NCBI GenBank assembly: GCA_964540535.1
Contig: CAZIMO010000015.1
Span: forward strand, 1-15,386
Length of the DNA stretch: 15,386 bases
Origin: Fimenecus sp964540535
GTDB lineage: Bacteria; Bacillota; Clostridia; Oscillospirales; Acutalibacteraceae
Reading direction: 5' to 3'
In this document: positions 8,301 through 14,731 of the stretch, piece by piece
Numbering within the stretch: the stretch's first letter is position 1
Layout of the letters: each line of letters starts with the position of its first letter
Program-made: the position numbers and the translations under genes
Notes under the pieces: generated by a model
Seen by the model: the letters and a program-made list of their open reading frames with translations, nothing else
Told to the model about the DNA's origin: nothing
Databases searched by the model: none

Positions 8301-8859
8301 TAAAAATCAGTATATCGCAACCGAAAATCCTGCGTTTATGGGCGAGGGCGAATTGACTCCTGCGCAGCGCGGTACGCTTCTGCACCGCTTTATGGAAAAG
8401 TGCGATTTTTCTTTGGCTTCACAGGACGCAGGCGCAGAGCTTGACCGCCTAAAAGAGCAAAAAGTATTTTCACAGTCTGAAGCGCAGGCAATAAGTATAA
8501 GAAGAATTGCCGAATTCTTTAAAAGCGATATTTATAACCGCATTTGCGCTTCTCAAAGGTTTTTGCGTGAACAGGAATTTACAATGAGTATTCCTGTCAG
8601 CGATATAAATCCCGATTTGCCGAAAAATGACGAAAAAGCTGTTGTACAGGGTGTTATTGACGCGCTTTTAATCAACGGCAGCAGTGGTGAAATTATCGAC
8701 TATAAAACCGATAAGGTTAAAACCGAAGAAGAGCTTGCAGAAAAATACCGTCAGCAGATGAAAATTTATAAAAGGGCGGCAAAAGAGTGCTTCGGTTTAG
8801 AAAATGTGAATGTTACGCTCTATTCGTTCAGTCTTTCAAAAGAAATCCATATTGTTTAG
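5344..8859 (+). CDS. addA: ATP-dependent helicase/nuclease subunit A (AddA)
   Basis: 1171-residue UvrD/Rep-type superfamily 1A helicase with a C-terminal RecB nuclease, the motor subunit of AddAB. Visible helicase motifs are the Q motif (TPAQQNAI, 6-13), Walker A (AAAGSGKT, K30), Walker B (LIDEFQDT, D403-E404), motif III/IV regions (GDVKQSIYRFR), motif V (TIHKSKGLEFP) and motif VI (VLYVAMTRAKEKL). The nuclease domain has GVIDALL with D1106 and IDYKT with D1119 and K1121, so both subunits appear catalytically intact. Length is slightly below the roughly 1230 of Bacillus. I chose ATG 5344 rather than GTG 5335 because the latter lies in the ribosome-binding site. The start is inside addB. No obvious intrinsic terminator follows the stop, so transcripts might read into the downstream leader. 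Confidence 0.96.
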   Translation: MGRQWTPAQQNAIDARNGTVLVSAAAGSGKTAVLVQRVIERLTDKQNPTLVENLLIVTFTKAAAAEMRERISKELAKLIEENPADSFLKRQRMFLPNASICTMDSFCSRLIKENFQNLDVQPDFTLMSDNEHSMLKKEIAVQVLDEIYTSALPEDSALLELFSNGRNDENLIKSILAVYEFSMAAPYPEKWIDEHFSFYFEEVAVEQSIWGKYALQKLHGVLSYMKTKIDKIILDAGDGKVGTFAKNSLEPVRFDAVRALELIENGGTWDEIKYIVDNLKFGKTVSFKADEKDSLYFEIAERRDSIKAKSGDFDLARKIISCTSAEFYEDTEYLRPVMTSFKKCVLSFSNKLLEVKKEKNSYYFSDVLHMTLSLLVSPDENGIMQRSELAIELADTFDEILIDEFQDTNEAQNFLFDAISKNSSNKFMVGDVKQSIYRFRQANPEIFLRFKERFEDYAGANYPAKISLDRNFRSRKGITEGINFFFNILMTENLGDIDYQNGEQLVFAADYSETDNADTEVHIVEAPSPTASNLQNEARYIGKLIKDTVESGMPVGKKGEERPVKYSDICILLRAAKSQAPVIARELTLMGIPVHYKKNGGFFDNAEIVTMLSLLRVIDNPVQDVPLVSVMLSPMFPFIEDDLVRMRINDRNSAIYTLLKNNYTVDEKVRCFLDTVNMLRTLSVTLSVSGLIRRIFEITSYDSVVGAMENGEKRVQNLRMLINYADTYEKNGNYGLSGFIRYVDRLRENNFDLEDANLISESDNVVRIMTIHKSKGLEFPVVILANCAGKGRSESDKALVDKTMGVATLRYSKELHKELETQQYTSVKLKNEWESKSEALRVLYVAMTRAKEKLYLVGSLYSPDSAIRKLYCDKYTGLEDNSVPLYSSSNFMKWILLCMLYHPSMQDYAKNHGFSACRAVPTESKIKLVFGETPTEKIAEEHKAVSAQPSESLLAEIENRVSFVYPYEALSNVQLKYTASNMNEKVKNQYIATENPAFMGEGELTPAQRGTLLHRFMEKCDFSLASQDAGAELDRLKEQKVFSQSEAQAISIRRIAEFFKSDIYNRICASQRFLREQEFTMSIPVSDINPDLPKNDEKAVVQGVIDALLINGSSGEIIDYKTDKVKTEEELAEKYRQQMKIYKRAAKECFGLENVNVTLYSFSLSKEIHIV

Positions 8860-8868
8860 ACAATGGGA

Positions 8869-8896
8869 TTGATTTTTGAAAAATATAATGTATAAT
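8869..8896 (+). promoter_or_regulatory. Promoter of the VUT transporter leader
   Basis: TTGATT (8869-8874), a 16-nt spacer and a perfect TATAAT (8891-8896) give a credible sigma-A promoter directly after addA. Transcription would begin near 8903, giving a leader of about 160 nt before the ATG at 9067, unusually long for this window. Confidence 0.65.
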
Positions 8897-8910
8897 ATAT
8901 TTATCGTTTA

Positions 8911-8988
8911 GACGGCGACAGTTCGTTTGTACCATCCTGTCGTAAAACAAAACCAGGACTGCTATTCATATTTTTGCAATAATAGTGG
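8911..8988 (+). ncRNA. Candidate preQ1-type riboswitch aptamer (class III suspected)
   Basis: The long leader of the VUT transporter gene is rich in competing pairings. CGACAG (8916-8921) pairs with CTGTCG (8937-8942), closing a 15-nt loop that contains ACCAT. CAGTTC (8919-8924) can alternatively pair with GGACTG (8956-8961) with one G-U. An A-rich linker (8944-8952) sits between, as in compact pseudoknots. A further helix joins 8959-8966 to 8981-8988. PreQ1 riboswitches, including class III described from Ruminococcaceae, commonly precede queuosine-precursor transporter genes. The class call rests on context, host type and general layout, not on a covariance match. It could instead be an unnamed leader motif. 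Confidence 0.5.
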
Positions 8989-9014
8989 CTTTGCGTCTTG
9001 CAAAGCCATTTTTT
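8986..9014 (+). terminator. Intrinsic terminator within the leader (attenuator)
   Basis: A perfect 9-bp stem TGGCTTTGC (8986-8994) / GCAAAGCCA (9000-9008) with loop GTCTT is followed by six Ts (9009-9014). It lies after the promoter and before the VUT gene start at 9067, so it must be bypassed for expression. Its first three bases also pair in the upstream helix 8959-8988, which suggests conditional termination. Confidence 0.85.
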
Positions 9015-9066
9015 ATGAAAGCGGTTTGCGTTTTGTAAAACTAACTTTTCTTGCGGAGACAAAAAT

Positions 9067-9861
9067 ATGAATAAAAAAGCATCACAGTCAAAACAAATCT
9101 TAGATACACTTAAAATACGGTTAAAAAATGAAAAAGAAGAAACGGCAATTTTGCTTCGATGCATTCCTGCAACGGCGGTTTCTTTGTTTGTTGTCAGCGT
9201 TATATGTATGAATTTGCTTGCAAACAAAACGCTTATTCAAACTGGTTGGATAGCATTAGACGGAGGCATTTTAATCTCTTGGCTGTCTTTTATGTGTATG
9301 GATATTATCACAAAGTATTTCGGACCGAAAGCGTCAAATAAAATTGCGGTTCTTGCGTCGGCAATCAATCTGCTCACCTGCTTTATTTTTTACATCGTCA
9401 GCATAATTCCGTCAAATGCCGACGATTACACGGCAATCAATACGATCCTCGGCGGAACATGGTTTATTCTTTTGGGAAGTACCGTTGCATTTCTTGCTTC
9501 GGCAGTTATTAATAACTTATTGAATTGGACAATAGGCAAAGCATTTCACAAAAATCCCGACGGTAAGCTTGCATTTGCGGCACGTACATATATATCAACC
9601 TTTATAGGTCAGTTTATGGATAATCTGATTTTTTCTGTTATAGTTTTTATGGGCTTTGCACCTGTATTTTGGGATGGTTTCCGTTGGACATTGCTTCAAT
9701 GCGTGATGTGCGCTTTAACAGGAGCATTTGCCGAGCTGATTATGGAAGTTCTGTTCTCGCCCATAGGGTACAGAATAGTGAAAAAATGGCAAAAATATAA
9801 TGTGGGGCAAGAATATCTCAATTACATTAAGGTGAGGGGAGGCGAACCCGATATGGTTTAA
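9067..9861 (+). CDS. VUT family (YhhQ-like) queuosine precursor transporter
   Basis: 264-residue integral membrane protein of the VUT/YhhQ family (COG1738), whose E. coli member imports the queuosine precursors preQ0 and preQ1. The N-terminal 30 residues are charged and cytoplasmic. Several hydrophobic segments follow, roughly residues 34-52, 58-78, 90-112, 130-150, 176-200 and 205-230. Family-type motifs are DGGILISW followed by D..TKYFG in the first half and ISTFIGQFMDNLIFS in the second (S, G, D and IF/A pattern shared with YhhQ). The ATG has GGAG 8 nt upstream. The leader carries a candidate riboswitch and an attenuator, so expression is probably repressed when precursor is plentiful. The N-terminal extension makes it somewhat longer than E. 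coli YhhQ. Substrate is inferred from family and leader. Confidence 0.85.
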   Translation: MNKKASQSKQILDTLKIRLKNEKEETAILLRCIPATAVSLFVVSVICMNLLANKTLIQTGWIALDGGILISWLSFMCMDIITKYFGPKASNKIAVLASAINLLTCFIFYIVSIIPSNADDYTAINTILGGTWFILLGSTVAFLASAVINNLLNWTIGKAFHKNPDGKLAFAARTYISTFIGQFMDNLIFSVIVFMGFAPVFWDGFRWTLLQCVMCALTGAFAELIMEVLFSPIGYRIVKKWQKYNVGQEYLNYIKVRGGEPDMV

Positions 9862-10143
9862 AACGGCATATTTCTCTCTGAACTGCGTTAAAAATCTCAC
9901 CATACGGCAGTATGCTTTTGATTTTGTGCCTTGTTCAGAAAAAAATCTGTTCATTTTAAACTGCTTCGCACCGAAAAGGAAGAGAGTACGGATGGATTTT
10001 TGCTTTTAAGACAGCAGTCGGGCTGACGCCCGACAAGGTCGCAAAAGTGAAAATACGCCGTAATATCAAATTTTCGGCATATTGTGTTCGACTCTCCTCA
10101 CTTTAAAGATTGCTGATTATTCTCGGCAGTCGGAAAGGCAATT
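9862..10143 (+). repeat. Structured intergenic region, possible extragenic repeat element
   Basis: No convincing gene lies in these 282 nt. They contain several short inverted repeats. CATAC-GGCA-GTATG occurs near 9900-9914. A perfect 7-bp hairpin GTCGGGC-TGAC-GCCCGAC (10017-10034) is nested within outer TTTTGC/GCAAAA arms (9998-10003 with 10041-10046) and a GAC/GTC pair (10010-10012 with 10038-10040). AATACGCCG (10052-10060) faces CGGCATATT (10075-10083) with one mismatch. CGGCATATT also occurs directly repeated at 9864-9872. The strong hairpin has no T tract on either strand, so it is not a normal intrinsic terminator. The composition and palindromes resemble dispersed intergenic repeats of Clostridia, but this cannot be tested from one copy. 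Confidence 0.4.
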
Positions 10144-10797
10144 ATGAAAATACTTATAACAGGTACATCGCAAGGAATAGGCAGAGCAATCGCCGAACGC
10201 TTTTTGAAAGAAAATCACAAGGTTATAGGCTTTGACCGCCAAAAGGCAAGCATTGAACACGACGGTTATACCCATTGTCAGCTTGATGTTCGTGATTATG
10301 ACAGTCTTCCCAATATTGAGGGTGTAAACATTTTAGTCAATAATGCAGGAACACAGAACGAGGCTGATATCGATATAAACCTTAAAGCGCTTATTCATAT
10401 TACAGAGAAATACGGTATTCAAAGTGAAATACGCTCGGTTTTGAATATCGGTTCTGCAAGCGCCCACACAGGCGCTGAATTTCCCGAATACTGTGCAAGC
10501 AAGGGCGGAGTGCTGGCATACACCAAAAATGTGGCGCTCAGAATTTCACAGTTCGGTGCAACATGTAACAGCTTAGATCCGGGCGGCGTTCTTACGCCTC
10601 TCAATGAATGCGTAATGAACGACCCGAATCTTTGGGAACAGATTATGAATGAAACTCCGCTAAAAAAATGGGCAACACCCGAAGAAATTGCCGAGTGGGC
10701 ATATTTTCTTACAGTGACAAATACATTCTGCACAGGGCAGTGTATTGTTGTTGACGGCGGTGAATCTATCAACAGTAATTTCATTTGGAAAGATTAA
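10144..10797 (+). CDS. Short-chain dehydrogenase/reductase family oxidoreductase
   Basis: 217-residue classical SDR with a Rossmann fold. The cofactor loop TGTSQGIG spans residues 6-13, the NNAG motif is at 66-69, and the active site has N79, S104 (or S106), Y116 and K120 (YCASK). D31 at the end of the second strand favours NAD(H) over NADP(H). The late PGG and VDGG motifs are typical of the family. It is a little shorter than the usual 240-260 residues, mainly between the second strand and the active site. The ATG has AAAGG 5 nt upstream. The substrate cannot be told from sequence; similar SDRs act on sugars, polyols or 3-oxoacyl thioesters. It stands alone between the structured intergenic region and rpmE, which has its own promoter. 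Confidence 0.88.
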   Translation: MKILITGTSQGIGRAIAERFLKENHKVIGFDRQKASIEHDGYTHCQLDVRDYDSLPNIEGVNILVNNAGTQNEADIDINLKALIHITEKYGIQSEIRSVLNIGSASAHTGAEFPEYCASKGGVLAYTKNVALRISQFGATCNSLDPGGVLTPLNECVMNDPNLWEQIMNETPLKKWATPEEIAEWAYFLTVTNTFCTGQCIVVDGGESINSNFIWKD

Positions 10798-10884
10798 AAT
10801 ACAGATATTCTTATTAAATCAGCGGATTTTATTGTGCAATTCAGCAAAATTTATAAGAAATTTTTGTAAACTTTAAAAAAATAC

Positions 10885-10913
10885 TTGATTTTTGTATTTT
10901 CTTGTGCTAAACT
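10885..10913 (+). promoter_or_regulatory. Promoter of rpmE
   Basis: TTGATT (10885-10890), a 17-nt spacer ending in TGC, and TAAACT (10908-10913) form an extended -10 promoter. The start would be near 10920, about 37 nt before the rpmE ATG. Confidence 0.6.
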
Positions 10914-10940
10914 TATTAGGCTATATAAATAGGTACTGAA

Positions 10941-10947
10941 AGAGGTG
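10941..10947 (+). promoter_or_regulatory. Ribosome-binding site of rpmE
   Basis: AGAGGTG is the only good Shine-Dalgarno here and overlaps an in-frame GTG at 10945. That places the real start at the ATG at 10957, 9 nt downstream, which also gives the normal L31 N-terminus MKQGLHP. Confidence 0.75.
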
Positions 10948-10956
10948 ACAATTGTC

Positions 10957-11160
10957 ATGAAACAGGGACTCCATCCTGAGTATAAAACAGTTACAGTTAA
11001 GTGTGCTTGCGGTGCAACATTTGAAACTCGCTCAACTAAAGATGATTTAAAAGTTGATATCTGCTCAAATTGCCACCCATTTTTCACAGGTAAGCAGAAG
11101 CTTGTTGATACAGGCGGACGTGTTGACAGATTTAACAGACGTTACAATCTCTCAAAATAA
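10957..11160 (+). CDS. rpmE: 50S ribosomal protein L31, zinc-binding type
   Basis: 67-residue bacterial L31 of the large ribosomal subunit. It begins MKQGLHPEY, as usual for the family. It keeps the four cysteines of the zinc-binding (C+) form: C16 and C18 in KCACG, and C36 and C39 in ICSNC. The family's HPFFTGKQK and GRVDRFNRRY motifs follow. In bacteria with a zinc-free paralogue, this form is the one used when zinc is adequate; no paralogue is seen here. The gene is a single transcription unit with its own promoter upstream and a clear terminator 15 nt after the stop. Confidence 0.98.
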   Translation: MKQGLHPEYKTVTVKCACGATFETRSTKDDLKVDICSNCHPFFTGKQKLVDTGGRVDRFNRRYNLSK

Positions 11161-11175
11161 CTTAAACGACATTAC

Positions 11176-11206
11176 GGTGGTGCATTTTTGTACCACCTTT
11201 TGTTTT
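11176..11206 (+). terminator. Intrinsic terminator of rpmE
   Basis: GGTGGTGC (11176-11183) pairs with GTACCACC (11190-11197) around a 6-nt ATTTTT loop, with one G-U pair. It is followed by TTTTGTTTT (11198-11206). Confidence 0.88.
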
Positions 11207-11225
11207 ATATTTAGAAGTACAGCGT

Positions 11226-11230
11226 GGTGA
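11226..11230 (+). promoter_or_regulatory. Possible ribosome-binding site favouring the TTG start at 11236
   Basis: GGTGA matches the 3' part of the full AAGGAGGTGA Shine-Dalgarno and lies 5 nt before TTG 11236. The competing GTG at 11224 has only a weak AGAAG upstream (11213-11217). Confidence 0.45.
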
Positions 11231-11235
11231 GAATT

Positions 11236-11859
11236 TTGCCGACAGAATATAAAACCGTAAAAGAATTCAATTCTGATGAATATATTATTAAAAGATCACG
11301 CTTTATCGGTTACGCAAAGCCTGTAACGACCGTTGAGCAGGCAAACTCTTTTATAGCTGAAATCAAGTCAAAGCATTGGGACGCAACTCATAATGTCTAT
11401 GCTTATATTCTCCGTGACGGCGGTGTTAAACGCTATTCAGACGATGGCGAACCGCAGGGAACTGCGGGTGTACCTGTTCTTGATGTGCTTGAAAAAGAGG
11501 AGCTTGTTGACACTTGTGTTGTGGTGACCCGATATTTCGGCGGAATTTTGCTTGGCGGCGGAGGACTTGTCCGCGCATATTCCCACAGCGCAAAAATCGG
11601 AGTTGACAGTGCAAAAATCATTACAATGGCTCACTGCCTTGATTTGTCTGTGGAGTGTGATTATACATTTTACGGCAAATTGGGCGCTTTTCTTGCCAAT
11701 GAAGAAACCGTAATTCTCAACACTGAATTTACCGATAATGTTAAAGTGATTTTCAGAATTAAAAGTGAAAATCAAGATAACTTAAACTCAAAGCTTACCG
11801 AACTCAGCAACGGAAGAGTATTTTCAACCGTAATTTCTGAAAATTTTTGCGAATTTTAA
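11236..11859 (+). CDS. YigZ/IMPACT family protein
   Basis: About 207 residues from TTG 11236, or 211 from GTG 11224; the start is uncertain between these. The N-terminal UPF0029/IMPACT domain shows the family signature: SRFIGYA, HWDATHNVYAY, RYSDDGEPQGTAG and VVTRYFGGILLGGGGL followed by RAY. A smaller C-terminal ferredoxin-like domain (DUF1949 type) starts near residue 135. Eukaryotic IMPACT acts in translational control through GCN2/GCN1. The bacterial proteins have no firmly settled role, so I assign family only. It is isolated from rpmE by a terminator and is followed 81 nt later by dgt. Possibly it has weak promoter sequence in the short A/T-rich gap behind rpmE, but I cannot define one. 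Confidence 0.92.
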   Translation: MPTEYKTVKEFNSDEYIIKRSRFIGYAKPVTTVEQANSFIAEIKSKHWDATHNVYAYILRDGGVKRYSDDGEPQGTAGVPVLDVLEKEELVDTCVVVTRYFGGILLGGGGLVRAYSHSAKIGVDSAKIITMAHCLDLSVECDYTFYGKLGAFLANEETVILNTEFTDNVKVIFRIKSENQDNLNSKLTELSNGRVFSTVISENFCEF

Positions 11860-11940
11860 ATTTTTTCAAAAAAATAAAGGGTTTTTGCAATTTTTGCGGT
11901 ATATATAAGTAGAAAGATATTTAAGATCGGAGGGAATATA

Positions 11941-12954
11941 ATGACCGCAAGAGAAAGAATGGAACAAAGTGAAAAGCTTGTGCTTTCTCCTAATGCCTGC
12001 CTTGTTGTAAATTCTAAAGGCAGAATTCGTGAAGAAGAAAAATGTTCCCTGCGAACAGATTTTCAGCGTGACCGTGACAGAATAATCCATTCAAATTCGT
12101 TTAGAAGGTTAAAGCATAAAACGCAGGTGTTTCTCTCCCCCGAGGGCGATCATTACAGAACCCGTCTTACACATACTCTTGAGGTTGCGCAAATTGCCCG
12201 AACAATCGCCAACGGCTTGGCTCTTAACGGTGATTTGACTGAAGCCATTGCATTAGGTCACGATTTGGGTCATACACCGTTCGGTCACGCAGGCGAGCGT
12301 GCGTTGAATTCGGTTGTCCCGGGCGGTTTCCGTCATTATGAACAGAGCCTTCGGGTTGTGGATAAACTTGAAAAAAACGGCTTGGGGCTTAATCTTACAT
12401 ATGAGGTTAGAGACGGTATTGTTTGTCACACCAAGGGCAAAGAGGCTGATACTTTAGAGGGCAGAATTGTCAAGCTTGCAGATAAAATTGCTTACATCAA
12501 TCACGATATTGACGATGCAGTTCGTGCAGGTGTTATGAGCGAAAATGATATTCCGGTTGAGGTTCGTAAGGCTCTGGGATATAAAAAAAGTGCAAGGATT
12601 AACACAATGGTTCTTGATGTGGTAGAACACAGTACAGACGATATTGTTTTTTCGCCCGAGGTTCAACAGCCTTTTGACGAACTTCATTCCTTTATGTTCG
12701 ATAAAGTCTATACCAACCCCCTTTGTAAAAGCGAAGAAACAAAGGCTATTGAAATAATTAAACAGCTTTACAATTACTTTGTAAATAACCCGGAGCAGAT
12801 TTCTGACACATACCGTTATGTTACGGTTAGCGAAGGACCTTCGCGTTCGGCTTGCGACTATATTGCGGGTATGAGCGACCGCTATCTGCTTGCCGTTTAT
12901 AAAAAGATATTTATTCCCGATGCGTGGGTCGATATCGAAAGCGGGGAGGGGTAG
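11941..12954 (+). CDS. dgt: dGTPase-like deoxynucleoside triphosphate triphosphohydrolase
   Basis: 337-residue HD-domain protein of the Dgt family, which hydrolyses dNTPs to the nucleoside and tripolyphosphate and so helps set dNTP pools. The metal ligands H-HD-D are visible: H78 in RLTHTLEVAQ, H107-D108 in LGHDLGHTPFGH, and D181 in LADKIAYINHD. Early motifs FRRLKHKTQVF and HYRTR are also conserved. Length matches the short Gram-positive subgroup, not the roughly 500-residue E. coli enzyme, so the substrate may be broader than dGTP. The ATG has GGAGGG 6 nt upstream. It is first of dgt-dnaG-rpoD. A TATATA (11902-11907) in the upstream gap may be a -10 element, but no good -35 is seen. Confidence 0.93.
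   Translation: MTARERMEQSEKLVLSPNACLVVNSKGRIREEEKCSLRTDFQRDRDRIIHSNSFRRLKHKTQVFLSPEGDHYRTRLTHTLEVAQIARTIANGLALNGDLTEAIALGHDLGHTPFGHAGERALNSVVPGGFRHYEQSLRVVDKLEKNGLGLNLTYEVRDGIVCHTKGKEADTLEGRIVKLADKIAYINHDIDDAVRAGVMSENDIPVEVRKALGYKKSARINTMVLDVVEHSTDDIVFSPEVQQPFDELHSFMFDKVYTNPLCKSEETKAIEIIKQLYNYFVNNPEQISDTYRYVTVSEGPSRSACDYIAGMSDRYLLAVYKKIFIPDAWVDIESGEG
12943..12951 (+). promoter_or_regulatory. Ribosome-binding site of dnaG in the end of dgt
   Basis: GGGGAGGGG covers the last codons of dgt, running up to its TAG. GGAGGG (12945-12950) ends 7 nt before the TTG at 12958, supporting that rare start and coupling of the two genes. Confidence 0.75.
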
Positions 12955-12957
12955 TAT

Positions 12958-14709
12958 TTGCAGTTATCTGATGATTTTTTAACCGAACTTCGCAGGCGGG
13001 CTGATATTGAAACTACAATTTCATCGTATGTTAATTTGAAAAGAGCGGGGCGGATAAGTAAGGGGCTTTGTCCGTTTCACGGCGAAAAAACTCCCTCGTT
13101 TACTGTATATCCCGATACGCAGTCATATTATTGCTTCGGCTGCGGTAACGGCGGAGATGTTATTACATTTATCAAAAATATTGAAAATCTTGATTATATT
13201 GACGCTGTGCGTTTTCTTGCCGATAAAAACGGTATGGATATGCCAAGCGAAAATTCCTATGACAGTACGGTGAATAAACGCAGACTTCGTATGCTTGAAG
13301 CTAACCGAGAAGCCGCCCGATTTTTTCACAAGTGCTTAACTACCAAAGAGGGCGCGGCGGGTTACAGATATTTTAAAAACCGCGGACTTTCAGACAGTAC
13401 GATCCGTCATTTCGGCTTGGGCTTTGCCCCGGATGATTTTCAGTCGCTTACAAACTATATGCTGAAACTTGGCTATACCAAGGATGAATTGGTATATGCC
13501 AATCTTGCAAGACGGTCGCAGAAAAATGAGAATCATATTTACGATAATTTCCGCAACCGCGTAATGTTCCCCATAATTGATGTTAAGGGCAATGTTATAG
13601 CCTTCGGCGGCCGTGTTATGGATGACTCGAAGCCAAAATATCTGAATACTTCAGATACATTGGTTTATAAAAAAAGCCAAGGCGTATTCGCTCTTAATCT
13701 TGCTAAAAAAAGCGGTAAAGACAGCCTGATACTTTGCGAGGGCTATATGGATGTTATCGCAATGCATCAAGCAGGATTTACAAATACCGTTGCAGGACTC
13801 GGCACGGCGCTGACAAGCGAGCAGGCACACCTTTTGTCACGCTACGCTTCTGAAATAATGATCGCTTATGATGCCGATGAGGCAGGTCAAAAAGCGGCGG
13901 CAAGAGCATTGACGATTTTTAACAATACGCCTTTAAAAATCAAAGTGCTTCATTTGAGCGGCGGCAAAGACCCCGACGAAATTATTAAAAATTACGGCGT
14001 TGAAAAAATGAAATCCATAATAAACGGCGCGGCGAATGAAATTGAATTTTCACTTCTCCGTGAGCGTTCAAAATATGACGTATCAAGCGACGACGGCAAG
14101 CGTCAGTATTTGCAGGCGGCAATAAAAGTGCTTGCAAATGTGAATGCTATTGACCTTGAAATCTATGCCCTGCGCCTTGCAGACGAGCTTTCGGTTTCAA
14201 AGGAGATAATCGTAAGCGAAGCTCGGCGCCTTGCCAAGCGAAATACTGCGGTTCAGCAAAAAAAAGAGTTTACGCAGATTGTTCAACAGGGTGATTTGCT
14301 TGATAAGCTTAATCCACGGCGTAAAACATATTACCGTGCCGCCAAGGCGGAAGAAATGCTCATAGCGCTTGTTATGGCAAATCATGAATTTATAAAAGAT
14401 GTGATGTCAAAAATCACTGCTGACGATTTTGTTACAGATTTCAACAGCAGAATCTTCAAAGCCGTTACCGATAAAATTTTATCGGGCAGGTCGGCTGAAA
14501 TATCATATTTACACGGTGAACTTACAGAGGAAGAATTAAGCGCAGTTGCGAAAATACAAACCGTTTCGCATACGCTTAAAAATACCTTTGCAGAGTGTAC
14601 TGATTGTATAAATATAATAATAAATGAAAAAAATAAAAAAAATCTTAAAGAGCTTAATATAGAAGATATCAGCGAAGAAGATTTTTTAAATTTTTTCAAA
14701 AATAATTAG
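12958..14709 (+). CDS. dnaG: DNA primase
   Basis: 583-residue DnaG, which makes RNA primers for the replication fork. The N-terminal zinc-binding domain has the CHC2 ligands C38, H41, C59 and C62 (CPFH and CFGC). The central core contains VMFPIID and FGGRVMDDSKPKYLN. The TOPRIM active site shows E261 in LILCEGYMDV and the D305/D307 pair in AYDADEAG. The region after about residue 430 is the helicase-binding domain, which diverges among bacteria. Length is close to the usual 590-600. Translation starts at a TTG backed by a strong ribosome-binding site; only 3 nt separate it from the dgt stop. rpoD follows after 22 nt, giving the standard macromolecular-synthesis order. Confidence 0.97.
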   Translation: MQLSDDFLTELRRRADIETTISSYVNLKRAGRISKGLCPFHGEKTPSFTVYPDTQSYYCFGCGNGGDVITFIKNIENLDYIDAVRFLADKNGMDMPSENSYDSTVNKRRLRMLEANREAARFFHKCLTTKEGAAGYRYFKNRGLSDSTIRHFGLGFAPDDFQSLTNYMLKLGYTKDELVYANLARRSQKNENHIYDNFRNRVMFPIIDVKGNVIAFGGRVMDDSKPKYLNTSDTLVYKKSQGVFALNLAKKSGKDSLILCEGYMDVIAMHQAGFTNTVAGLGTALTSEQAHLLSRYASEIMIAYDADEAGQKAAARALTIFNNTPLKIKVLHLSGGKDPDEIIKNYGVEKMKSIINGAANEIEFSLLRERSKYDVSSDDGKRQYLQAAIKVLANVNAIDLEIYALRLADELSVSKEIIVSEARRLAKRNTAVQQKKEFTQIVQQGDLLDKLNPRRKTYYRAAKAEEMLIALVMANHEFIKDVMSKITADDFVTDFNSRIFKAVTDKILSGRSAEISYLHGELTEEELSAVAKIQTVSHTLKNTFAECTDCINIIINEKNKKNLKELNIEDISEEDFLNFFKNN

Positions 14710-14731
14710 GATGTAGAAGAAGGATAAAACA

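Noticed and set aside
8901..9227. Minus-strand open frame across the leader and the VUT start
   Set aside because: It runs through the promoter-proximal leader, the terminator hairpin and the 5' end of a well-supported gene; no family resemblance.
9715..9954. Minus-strand open frame overlapping the end of the VUT gene and the intergenic region
   Set aside because: It is antisense to a clear membrane protein gene for much of its length and has no recognised motif. It may be a recurring spurious frame if the intergenic stretch is a repeat.
10017..10034. GC-rich perfect hairpin considered as a terminator for the VUT gene
   Set aside because: No run of Ts follows on either strand.
10086..10094. 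GTTCGACTC resembling a tRNA T-loop
   Set aside because: No acceptor stem, anticodon arm or T-stem partner could be found around it.
11426..11775. Several overlapping minus-strand open frames within the YigZ-family gene
   Set aside because: They are shadows of a well-conserved plus-strand gene and carry no recognisable domain.
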